DNA from: Cupriavidus sp.
Lineage (GTDB): Bacteria > Pseudomonadota > Gammaproteobacteria > Burkholderiales > Burkholderiaceae
DNA length: 58,577 bases
Reading direction: 5' to 3'
Assembly (NCBI GenBank): GCA_031181345.1
Contig: JAPSLC010000034.1
Location: 1 to 58,577, forward strand
Position numbers and translations under genes: made by a program. The notes beneath the pieces are model-generated. The model saw nothing but the letters and a program-made list of their open reading frames with translations. It was not told where the DNA came from and did not search any database. Positions 24,257 through 31,171 of the stretch are shown here, one piece after another. Numbering within the stretch: position 1 is the stretch's first letter; every line of letters begins with the position of its first letter.

Positions 24257-25750
24257 ATGACCGCTTCCCACCAATCGCGCGGCGCCGCCGCCGACACCGC
24301 TGCCGGTGCCGCGCCCGCGACCTTGCAGCGCAAGCTGCGGGCCCGCCATCTGAGCATGATCGCCATCGGCGGCTCGATCGGCACGGGGCTGTTCGTCGCC
24401 TCCGGCGCGACCATCGCCCAGGCCGGCCCGGGCGGGGCGCTCGCCGCGTATCTGCTGATCGGCGCGATGGTCTACTTCCTGATGACGAGCCTCGGCGAAC
24501 TGGCCGCCTATATGCCGGTGTCCGGCTCGTTCTCGACCTACGGCTCGATGTATGTCGAGGAGGGCTTCGGCTTCGCACTGGGCTGGAACTACTGGTACAA
24601 CTGGGCGGTGACGATCGCGGTGGAACTGGCCGCGGCGCAGCTGGTGATGCAGTACTGGTTCCCCGATACGCCGGGCATGCTGTGGAGCGCGCTGTTCCTG
24701 GCGGTGATGTTCGGCCTGAACGCGATCTCGGTGCGCGGCTTCGGCGAGGCCGAATACTGGTGCTCGCTGGTCAAGGTGGTGACCGTGATCGCGTTCATCG
24801 CCATTGGCACGCTGATGATCTTCGGCATCCTGCGCGGCGACGTGCCGGCGAGCCTGGCCAACCTGACCCTCGGCGACGCGCCGTTCGTCGGCGGCCTGCC
24901 GGCGATGATCGGCGTGGCGATGATCGCCGGGTTCTCGTTCCAGGGCACCGAGCTGATCGGCGTCGCCGCCGGCGAATCGGCCGACCCGGCGCGCAATATT
25001 CCGCGCGCGGTGCGGCAGGTGTTCTGGCGCATCCTGCTGTTCTATGTGCTGGCCATCGCGGTGATCGGCGTGCTGATTCCCTATACCGATCCGAGCCTGC
25101 TCAAGAGCGATGTGCAGACCATCGGCGTCAGCCCGTTCACGCTGGTGTTCCGCAATGCGGGGCTCGCCTTCGCCGCCGGCCTGATGAACGCGGTGATCCT
25201 GACGGCGGTGCTGTCGGCCGGCAACTCCGGCATGTATGCCTCGACGCGGATGCTCTACAACCTGGCCACCGAGGGCCGGGCGCCGCGCGTGTTCGCGCGG
25301 CTGACGCGCAACGGCGTGCCGATGCCCGCGCTGCTGGCGACCACCGCGGTGGGCGCGCTGTGTTTCCTGACCTCGCTGTTCGAGAGCCAGGCGGTCTATC
25401 TGTGGCTGCTGAGCTTGTCCGGCATGACCGGGTTCATCGCGTGGCTGGGCATCGCCATCAGCCACTACCGCTTCCGCAAGGGCTGGACCCGGCGCGGGCT
25501 CGATCTGTCGCGGCTGCCGTACCGCTCGCCGTTCTTTCCGTACGGTCCGATCTTCGCGTTCGTGCTGTGCATGGTGATCGCGCTGGGGCAGAACTATCAG
25601 GCCTTCCTCAGCGGCAATATCGACTGGTGGTCGGTGGTCGCCACCTATATCGGCATTCCGATCTTCCTGGCGATCTGGCTCGGATACCGGTGGACGCGCG
25701 GCACGCGCTTCGTGCGGTACGAGGACATGCGGTTTCCGGGAATGGAATGA
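24257..25750 (+). CDS. lysP: Lysine-specific APC-family permease LysP
   Basis: A 497-residue inner-membrane amino-acid permease. The sequence matches the E. coli LysP that I recall nearly segment by segment: KLRARHLSMIAIGGSIGTGLF, GFALGWNYWYNWAVTIAVELAAAQLV, GFSFQGTELIGVAAGESADPARNIPRAVRQVFWRI, AVLSAGNSGMYASTRMLYNLA, GFIAWLGIAISHYRFRKG and the end GTRFVRYEDMRFPG. Twelve helices are expected. It imports L-lysine with protons; in E. coli it also partners the acid-stress regulator CadC, for which there is no sign here. The start ATG 24257 is chosen by homology; the frame is open upstream but antisense to the MscS gene. It is a single gene, followed by a pair of extragenic palindromes. Confidence 0.95.
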   Translation: MTASHQSRGAAADTAAGAAPATLQRKLRARHLSMIAIGGSIGTGLFVASGATIAQAGPGGALAAYLLIGAMVYFLMTSLGELAAYMPVSGSFSTYGSMYVEEGFGFALGWNYWYNWAVTIAVELAAAQLVMQYWFPDTPGMLWSALFLAVMFGLNAISVRGFGEAEYWCSLVKVVTVIAFIAIGTLMIFGILRGDVPASLANLTLGDAPFVGGLPAMIGVAMIAGFSFQGTELIGVAAGESADPARNIPRAVRQVFWRILLFYVLAIAVIGVLIPYTDPSLLKSDVQTIGVSPFTLVFRNAGLAFAAGLMNAVILTAVLSAGNSGMYASTRMLYNLATEGRAPRVFARLTRNGVPMPALLATTAVGALCFLTSLFESQAVYLWLLSLSGMTGFIAWLGIAISHYRFRKGWTRRGLDLSRLPYRSPFFPYGPIFAFVLCMVIALGQNYQAFLSGNIDWWSVVATYIGIPIFLAIWLGYRWTRGTRFVRYEDMRFPGME

Positions 25751-25775
25751 CGACAGGGGAAGCGGCTGAGCGGCG

Positions 25776-25844
25776 CCCGTCGTTCCCGCGCATGCGGGAA
25801 TCCAGCGCCTTCTGAAGCCACTGGTCCCCGCGTTCGCGGGGACG
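25776..25844. repeat. Two extragenic palindromes between convergent genes
   Basis: TTCCCGCGCATGCGGGAA (25783-25800) and GTCCCCGCGTTCGCGGGGAC (25824-25843) are two hairpins in the 121-base gap between the lysP stop and the flavoreductase stop. They belong to the same dispersed CGTTCCCGCG...CGCGGGAACG family as 23076-23107 and may work as a two-way terminator. Confidence 0.85.
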
Positions 25845-25871
25845 ACGAGTGGCGACGCCAGGTGGACTGGC

Positions 25872-27482
25872 TCAGTAGACGTCGCGCCGATAGCGTCCGT
25901 TCTCGGCCAGCGCCGCCAGGGTTTCCGCGCCCAGCGCCTCGGCCAGGGCATCGTTGACGCCGCTGGCCATGCCCTGCAGGCTGCCGCAGACGTAGATCGC
26001 CGCGCCGGCCGCGACCCATTCGCGGATCTGCGGCGCGGCGGCGCGCACCGCGTCCTGCACGTAGCGCAGCGGCGCGCCGTCGCGCGACCAGGTCCAGTCC
26101 AGGCGCTGCAGCATGCCGCCGTCCTGCCAGGCCTGCAATTCCTCGCGATAGAAGGCATCGTGCGCCGCGCTGCGTTCGCCGAACAGCAGCCAGTTGCGCC
26201 CATGGCCCGCCGCGGCGCGCGCCTTCAGCAGGGCGCGCAGGCCGGCCATGCCGGTGCCATTGCCGATCAGCACCAGCGGCCGGTCGTCGGGCGGGGCGTG
26301 GAAGGCGCGGTTGTTGCGCACGCGCAGCGCGACGGTTGCGCCGAGCGGCGCGTGTTCGGTCAGCCAGCCGGAAGCCAGGCCAAGCCGCCCGTCGTCGTGG
26401 CGCGTCTGGCGCACCAGCAGTTCGAGCCGGCCGTCGGCGGGCAGCGAAGCGATCGAATACTCGCGGTGCGGCAGCGGCGGCAGCGCGTCGATCAGCGCCT
26501 GGGGAGACAGGCCGCGCATCGCTCCGGCATGCGGTGCCGGCAACGGCATGCGCGTGGCCAGCGCGCCGGACAGCGACATCGCTTCGCCATCGCAGCGCAC
26601 CGGCGCGGCGCCGTCGAGGGACAAGTCACGCAGCAGTTGCGCGACTTGCTGCTGCGGCAGGCGCGGGCCGATCTCCGCGATGTCGCCGGCCTGCCAGTCC
26701 AGCGCCGCCGGCGACTTCGGCTCCAGCGCCAGATGAAAGGCCGGCGCGCCCGCGCTGCCGGCATTCAACAGCCGGCGGTCGACCAGCCGCCAGCTGCCGT
26801 AGCGCGGCGCCTCCCAATCGGCGATCTCGGAGCCGCCCGCGAGCGCGGACAAATGGTTCTGCCAATGGCGCAACGCACCGGCATCGCCGTTGTCGACCTC
26901 GACCAGATCGAACAGCGGCTGCGCCTGCGCGCCTTGCAAGGCCGCGGCCAGTGCATGGCCGTAGGCGCAGAAATTCGCGTAGCTGCTGTCGCCCAGTGCG
27001 AGGATGCCGTAGCGCAGGCGGTGCAGGCCGTCGCCCCTCGCGGCGGCGAGCTTGCGCGTAAAGCCTGCGGCGCTGTCGGGCGCATCGCCCTCGCCGGTGG
27101 TGCTGGCGACGAACAGCGCCTGCCGGCAACGCGTCAGCGCGGACGGATCGAGATCGGCAAACGAGGCGACACGCACCGGCAAGCCGGCGCGCTGCAGCGC
27201 CTGCGCGGTCTGCATCGCAAGCTGTTCGGCAAACCCGGTCTGGCTGGCGTAGGCGATCAGCGTGGCATCGTCGGCGCTCGAGGCGAACGCGGCGCTGGCC
27301 TGGCGGCGGCGACGATGCAGCGCGAGGATCGCGCCGCAGAAGCCGGCGTAGGCCAGCGCGACACCGCCCGCGGTCGGCCATTTGCCGATGCCGGCCAGCG
27401 ACAGCGCCAGGCCCGAGGCGCCGGCCAGTCCGCCGAGCGCGGTCGCCAGCGATGGCAGGCAGAACCGTCGCGGGGCCTTCAT
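25872..27482 (-). CDS. Membrane-anchored diflavin reductase (CysJ/P450-reductase-like)
   Basis: A 536-residue NAD(P)H-linked flavoprotein. Residues 1-60 hold two hydrophobic helices (LPSLATALGGLAGASGLALSLAGIG and AGGVALAYAGFCGAILAL) that anchor it. A flavodoxin domain follows (LIAYASQTGFAEQLAMQTA, ASTTGEGDAPDSA, GILALGDSSYANFCAYG), then an FAD-binding domain with HREYSIASLPADG, and an NAD(P)H domain with LIGNGTGMAGLRALL and YVCGSLQGMASGVNDAL. The cytoplasmic reductase would pass electrons from NADPH via FAD and FMN towards the membrane. Its ATG overlaps the apbE stop (ATGA), and it ends the PepSY-DUF2271-DUF4198-ApbE group. The extended frame to 27641 is antisense and non-coding. Usual CysJ length is about 600, so this is a short, membrane-tethered variant. 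Confidence 0.9.
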   Translation of the reverse strand: MKAPRRFCLPSLATALGGLAGASGLALSLAGIGKWPTAGGVALAYAGFCGAILALHRRRRQASAAFASSADDATLIAYASQTGFAEQLAMQTAQALQRAGLPVRVASFADLDPSALTRCRQALFVASTTGEGDAPDSAAGFTRKLAAARGDGLHRLRYGILALGDSSYANFCAYGHALAAALQGAQAQPLFDLVEVDNGDAGALRHWQNHLSALAGGSEIADWEAPRYGSWRLVDRRLLNAGSAGAPAFHLALEPKSPAALDWQAGDIAEIGPRLPQQQVAQLLRDLSLDGAAPVRCDGEAMSLSGALATRMPLPAPHAGAMRGLSPQALIDALPPLPHREYSIASLPADGRLELLVRQTRHDDGRLGLASGWLTEHAPLGATVALRVRNNRAFHAPPDDRPLVLIGNGTGMAGLRALLKARAAAGHGRNWLLFGERSAAHDAFYREELQAWQDGGMLQRLDWTWSRDGAPLRYVQDAVRAAAPQIREWVAAGAAIYVCGSLQGMASGVNDALAEALGAETLAALAENGRYRRDVY

Positions 27483-28555
27483 GCGAGCATCGCCGCAAAG
27501 GCCGGCGAGAGGCGTTCGGTGAAGCCGCGCGGCGTGCGCAGCAGCATCCGCGCCGCGATGCCGCGCTGCGTGGCGAACGCCATGCCGGCCTCCGGGCCGA
27601 GCACGGTCAGCGCGGTCGACAGCGCGTCGGCCATCATGCATTGCCGATGCAGCACGGTGACCGAGGCGAGTGCGTGGCTGGCCGGATAGCCGGTACGGGG
27701 ATCGAGTGTGTGGGCGTAGCGGCGGCCGCCGCTGTCGAAATAGCGCCGGTAATCGCCGGAGGTCGCAACCGACAGGCCGTGCAGCGCCACCACGGTCTGC
27801 ACGGCGGCATCCCCAGCGCGGGGATCGTCCGCGGCCGGCGGGCTTTCGAGTTCAACCCACCATGGCATGCCATCGGGCTTGACGCCCTCGCCGCGCAGTT
27901 CGCCGCCGATCTCGACCAGATGGAGCGACACGCCGCGCGCCGACAGCCATGCCGATACCGCGTCGACCGCATAGCCCTTGGCGATCGCGCACAGGTCGAT
28001 CGACACGCCACCGGGCTGGCGCGCACGGCGCCCTTCTTCATCGAGCTGGATGCGCGCCCAGCCGCAACGCGCGCGCGCCGCTTCGACCTCGTCGGCGGTC
28101 GGCGGCGCCGCGCGTGGACCGGCAGGGCCGAAGCCCCATAGCGACACCAGCGGTCCCGCGCTCGGATCGTAGGCGCCGCCGCTGTCGCGCGCGACCGCCA
28201 GCGCGGCCTGCAGCACCGAGAAGCAGGCGGGCGGCAACGGCAACCAGCTGCCCGCTGCTGCGCCATTGAAGCGGCCGATATCGGAGTCGTCGAGCCAGTT
28301 GCTCATCTGCGCGACGATCTGCGCGAGCAACGCGTCGATGCCGGATTCGATCGACGCCGCATCGTCGTCGCGACCGAGCAGGCAGCGCACCGACCAGGTG
28401 GTCCCCATCGTCTGCCCTTCGCATCGATGCGACGCCACCGCGCCCTGCGGCGGCGACGGTGGCGCATCGAAGCGCAGCGGCACCAGCACGCGCCGCGCGG
28501 CGGGTGCCGGTGCGCTCGGCGTGCGAAGCGCCGCGGTGGCGGACGACGACAACAT
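27479..28555 (-). CDS. apbE: FAD:protein FMN transferase ApbE
   Basis: A 358-residue ApbE-family flavin transferase, which attaches FMN covalently to Ser/Thr of target proteins, mostly outside the cytoplasm. Seen motifs: TMGTTWSV near residue 49, MSNWLDDSDIGRFN, AYDPSAGPLVSLWGFGP, GVSIDLCAIAKGYAVDAVSAWL, EIGGELRGEG, and ATSGDYRRYF with the later HTLDPRTGYPASHALASVTV and ADALSTALTVLGPEAG. All are the normal substrate and Mg sites. The first 45 residues are Ala/Pro-rich; no clear lipobox or signal peptide is visible, so whether it is exported is uncertain. It lies between DUF4198 (20 bases upstream) and the reductase (4-base overlap). A likely target is the DUF2271 protein of the same operon. 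Confidence 0.93.
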   Translation of the reverse strand: MLSSSATAALRTPSAPAPAARRVLVPLRFDAPPSPPQGAVASHRCEGQTMGTTWSVRCLLGRDDDAASIESGIDALLAQIVAQMSNWLDDSDIGRFNGAAAGSWLPLPPACFSVLQAALAVARDSGGAYDPSAGPLVSLWGFGPAGPRAAPPTADEVEAARARCGWARIQLDEEGRRARQPGGVSIDLCAIAKGYAVDAVSAWLSARGVSLHLVEIGGELRGEGVKPDGMPWWVELESPPAADDPRAGDAAVQTVVALHGLSVATSGDYRRYFDSGGRRYAHTLDPRTGYPASHALASVTVLHRQCMMADALSTALTVLGPEAGMAFATQRGIAARMLLRTPRGFTERLSPAFAAMLA

Positions 28556-28575
28556 CGGACCCGATTCCGCCGCGC

Positions 28576-29409
28576 TTACTGCGGCAGCACCTCGAAGGTC
28601 GCCATATAGGCCGCGCGGCGCGCCTTGGCGGGCTTGATCGAGACCTTGTCGTCGCGCACCTCGGCCTCGATCCAGTACATGCCCGGCGACGGCCACTTGA
28701 CCGTGAACTTGCCGTCGGCATCGGTCTTGACCTTCATCTCGCCGAGCTGGTCGCGATAGCGGTTGCCGCCCGGCACGACCTCGACCTCGACGTTGGCCGC
28801 CGGCTTGCCGTCGAGCAGCAGCCGGAAATTGGCCGGCTCGCCCGCGAACAGATCGTTCGGATGCGTGACGGGCGCCAGTTCCAGCCCGCGGCCGGTGGTC
28901 TTCAGCGCCTGGGTGGTCGGCTTGCCGGCGGTCACGAAGGTTTCCAGCCGGCTGTCGGACTGCGTCACCTGCAGGTCCTGCGCGTTGGCCGGCACCTTCT
29001 GCGCGAACTCCTCGGCCGAGCCGCGCCAGCGCTTGGTCTGGCCGTTCTCCTTGTAGCTGGCGAACAGGCCGTTGTTGACCACGGCCAGCTTGTAGGTGCC
29101 CGGCGCGGTCAGGTGCACGTCGAAGGTGCTGCGATAGCGGCCGGTGCTCTGGTTCTCGGCCTTGGCCGGGCTGCCGTCCGGCGCGCTGACGCTGAGGTTG
29201 TCCAGGCGCAGCGGGAAATGCTCGAAGTAGAACAGGTCGTTGGACACCGCCGCATCGACGGTCACCCACGGGTCGCTGCCCGACAGCACGGTGGCCGACG
29301 GCAGCATCCATTGGCGGTGGGCATGCGCGGACAGCGGCAGCAGCGCAACCAGGGCCAGCGCGGACAGCCTGGCGGTGAGGGACATCGCGGACATCGCAGA
29401 ACGGTTCAT
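28576..29409 (-). CDS. DUF4198 periplasmic protein
   Basis: A 277-residue exported protein. The signal peptide is LTARLSALALVALLPLSAHA and the mature protein starts with HRQWMLPSATVLSGSDPWVTVDAAVSNDLFYFEHFPL, the typical DUF4198 opening with a His directly after the cleavage site. Two Ig-like beta domains follow: FDVHLTAPGTYKLAVVNNG in the first and GKPAANVEVEVVPGGNRYRDQLGEMKVKTDADGKFTVKWPSPGMYWIEAEV in the second. Relatives such as NikM-like proteins are tied to metal uptake, and His1 of the mature chain could bind a metal. The start at 29409 has GGAG 7 bases upstream. It is the third gene of the five-gene group, 68 bases after DUF2271. Confidence 0.9.
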   Translation of the reverse strand: MNRSAMSAMSLTARLSALALVALLPLSAHAHRQWMLPSATVLSGSDPWVTVDAAVSNDLFYFEHFPLRLDNLSVSAPDGSPAKAENQSTGRYRSTFDVHLTAPGTYKLAVVNNGLFASYKENGQTKRWRGSAEEFAQKVPANAQDLQVTQSDSRLETFVTAGKPTTQALKTTGRGLELAPVTHPNDLFAGEPANFRLLLDGKPAANVEVEVVPGGNRYRDQLGEMKVKTDADGKFTVKWPSPGMYWIEAEVRDDKVSIKPAKARRAAYMATFEVLPQ

Positions 29410-29477
29410 CGAGGGCTCCAGGGCACGGGATCGGAAAGGGACGGAAGGAAGGCGGCGGGCGGCACCGTGCGCACCGC

Positions 29478-30035
29478 TTACGGCTTCAGGCTGACGGTGA
29501 CGGTGCCCAACTCGTGCTGGCCCTTGGCCTGCGCCGACTTGGCGGCTGATTTGGCGGCTGATTTTGCGTCTTCGGGCGGCCACGCAAACGGCACGCGCAG
29601 CAGCTCGCGGCCGCCGACTTCGCGCGCGGCCTCGACCACCAGCTGGTATTCGCCCGGCGGCAGCTTGGCCAGCGGCGCCTTGCCGTCGGTGAAGGTCACG
29701 GTGTGCTCGCCGGGCGCGCGCGTCGCACCGGAGATGCCGTCGGCCGGCATCTGCAGATCGCGGCCGGCCTTGCGCCACCACTGGCGCATGTCCTTCAGCC
29801 ACTTGGTGCCCTCGGCGTCCTTCAGCTTGACGTCGTACCAGACCGACAAGGTCGCGACCGGAGTCTGGTCGGCGCGCTCCAGCCACATCGCCACATAGGG
29901 ACGGTGATATTCGGCGACGCTCAGGCGCGGAATCTCGACCTTGACGTTGATCTCCGCCGCCACGGCGGGCGCGGCGAACGGCATGGCAGCCAGGCCGCCC
30001 AGGCCAGTCACGGAGACGCTAAGCAAACGACGCAT
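29478..30035 (-). CDS. DUF2271 exported protein with probable flavinylation motif
   Basis: A 185-residue protein with a signal peptide ending APAVAA (about residue 27). The domain is DUF2271: VKVEIPRLSVAEYHRPYVAMWLERADQTPVATLSVWYDVK, then KWLKDMRQWWRKAGRD. Residues 99-105 are Asp-Gly-Ile-Ser-Gly-Ala-Thr. This matches the Dxx[ST]GA[ST] sequence on which ApbE places FMN in NqrC, RnfG and FMN-bind domains, making Thr105 a candidate attachment site. With apbE in the same operon the inference is good but unproved. Residues 155-168 are an AKSAAKSAAKSA repeat from a 12-base tandem repeat, probably a linker. It starts 12 bases after the PepSY gene. Confidence 0.9.
   Translation of the reverse strand: MRRLLSVSVTGLGGLAAMPFAAPAVAAEINVKVEIPRLSVAEYHRPYVAMWLERADQTPVATLSVWYDVKLKDAEGTKWLKDMRQWWRKAGRDLQMPADGISGATRAPGEHTVTFTDGKAPLAKLPPGEYQLVVEAAREVGGRELLRVPFAWPPEDAKSAAKSAAKSAQAKGQHELGTVTVSLKP
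29536..29568 (-). repeat. 12-base tandem repeat in the DUF2271 gene
   Basis: Two near-identical units, GACTTGGCGGCT and GATTTGGCGGCT, and a partial third, GATTTTGCG, encode the Ala-Lys-Ser-Ala repeat near the C-terminus of the DUF2271 protein. The period keeps the reading frame. Confidence 0.8.
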
Positions 30036-30047
30036 AGAGGAACCTCG

Positions 30048-30803
30048 TCAATGGATAAACAGGATGGCCAGCAGCAGCGGCGCGACCAGGCCGAGGCCGA
30101 CCAGCGGCCAGGTGGCGACGCGCCCGCCGGCGTGCAGCTTCAGCAGGAACAGGCCGGTCACGCAGAACACCAGGCAGGCGAACGCGAACACGTCCAGGAA
30201 CAGGCTCCAGGCGCCGCCGGTGTTGCGGCCCTTGTGCAGGTCGTTCAGGTAGGAGATCCAGCCGCGCGTGGTCAGCTCGTACTGCGTCTCGCCGCTGTCC
30301 AGCGCGACGCTGACCCAGGCGTCGCCGCCCGGCCGCGGCAGCGGCACGTAGAGCTCGTCGGCCGACCATTCGGCCTCGCGGCCATGCGCATCGATATCGA
30401 ATTCGCGCTGCAGCCAGTCGGCCAGCTCTGGGGGCACGAGGGCCTTGTCCTGGCCGCTGCCGTTATCGCCCTTCTCGCCCTTCTCGCCCTTCTCGCCCTT
30501 CTCGCCGTTATCGCCGGCAAGGGCCGCTTTTTGGGCCTTCAACGCAGCGAGTACCGGTGCGGGCGCCTCCGCATTGCGGGCAACGACCTTCGGCTCCGCT
30601 TCGATCTGGCCGGCGTGGTTCAGCGTGAAGCCGGTCACGGCGAACAGCAGCATGCCGATCAAACAGAGTGCGGAGCTGATCCAGTGCCATTGGTGCAGAT
30701 GCTTGAGCCAGAAGGCCCGGCGCTGCTGCGCCGCGCCTGAACGAGGCTCCAGGGGAGGCTCCAGGCGGGGTTCCGAGCGGTGTTCCAAGCGGGATTCGGT
30801 CAT
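30048..30803 (-). CDS. PepSY-domain inner-membrane protein
   Basis: A 251-residue protein of the PepSY-associated transmembrane type. After a charged N-terminus with RLEHRSEPRLEPPLEPRS repeats, TM1 follows FWLKHLHQWHWISSALCLIGMLLFAVTGFTLNH; the His of LHQWHW and TLNH are those seen in heme- or electron-carrying PepSY proteins. A periplasmic PepSY region (residues 70-200) is interrupted by a collagen-like GEKGEKGEKGEKGDNG stretch. The end has LNDLHKGRNTGGAWSLFLDVFAFACLVFCVTGLFLLKLHA and a last helix. Related proteins pass electrons across the inner membrane to periplasmic acceptors such as ferric siderophores. It is first in the five-gene operon, with a Fur-box-like promoter about 135 bases upstream. 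Confidence 0.9.
   Translation of the reverse strand: MTESRLEHRSEPRLEPPLEPRSGAAQQRRAFWLKHLHQWHWISSALCLIGMLLFAVTGFTLNHAGQIEAEPKVVARNAEAPAPVLAALKAQKAALAGDNGEKGEKGEKGEKGDNGSGQDKALVPPELADWLQREFDIDAHGREAEWSADELYVPLPRPGGDAWVSVALDSGETQYELTTRGWISYLNDLHKGRNTGGAWSLFLDVFAFACLVFCVTGLFLLKLHAGGRVATWPLVGLGLVAPLLLAILFIH
30462..30515 (-). repeat. 9-base tandem repeat coding a collagen-like stretch
   Basis: CTTCTCGCC is repeated four times exactly at 30471-30506 and flanked on both sides by GTTATCGCC (30462-30470 and 30507-30515). On the coding strand it reads Gly-Asp-Asn, four Gly-Glu-Lys, Gly-Asp-Asn, inside the periplasmic part of the PepSY protein. Confidence 0.95.
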
Positions 30804-30935
30804 GACTGCGTTCCGGCGCTACTGCGTGTTGCCTGTCGCCGGGGCAATGCGGCGTGCTGGACGGCGGCGGCAAATGGTTGCAGGTGCCGCCTGGCCGTCC
30901 GTTGGCCCGTCGTAACGGGAGTTTCAGGAGACCGA

Positions 30936-30965
30936 AAGAATAATTGTTCTCATTTGGTACTGCAA
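30936..30965 (-). promoter_or_regulatory. Fur-box-like promoter of the PepSY-ApbE operon
   Basis: On the minus strand, TTGCAG and TATTCT are 17 bases apart, and the spacer plus -10 read AATGAGAACAATTATTCTT, close to the Fur consensus AATGAGAATNATTCTCATT. The box therefore overlaps the core promoter, as expected for iron repression. The left half is weaker than the right. Confidence 0.55.
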
Positions 30966-31098
30966 TGCACACGTGATTAACAAGTATTACAGCGCATTTC
31001 ACGCCGGCCCAATTTGTAAGTAAGTGCATGTAACTTTACGCCTACTGGCACGAATGTGCCCGCATTTGCACTCATGGAAAGCCCTAGGCCCTTCCCGG

Positions 31099-31126
31099 TC
31101 AAGTTTGTCCCCGGGTCCGCCGTTAT
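31099..31126 (+). promoter_or_regulatory. Possible sigma-28 promoter of the chemoreceptor gene
   Basis: TCAAGTTT (31099-31106) and GCCGTTAT (31119-31126) resemble the flagellar sigma factor consensus TAAAGTTT-N11-GCCGATAA, with one extra spacer base. It lies 45 bases before the ATG, a sensible distance for a chemotaxis gene. Confidence 0.4.
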
Positions 31127-31171
31127 GCCGCGGACAAACACAATTTTTACGGTGGACCACGGGGAAACACG

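Larger units (their letters stand above)
30804..31171. other. Divergent regulatory region, PepSY operon / chemoreceptor
   Basis: This 368-base gap holds the Fur-like promoter (30936-30965), an AT-richer centre around 30940-31030, and a possible flagellar-type promoter near 31099. No small gene with a ribosome site was found. Confidence 0.6.
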
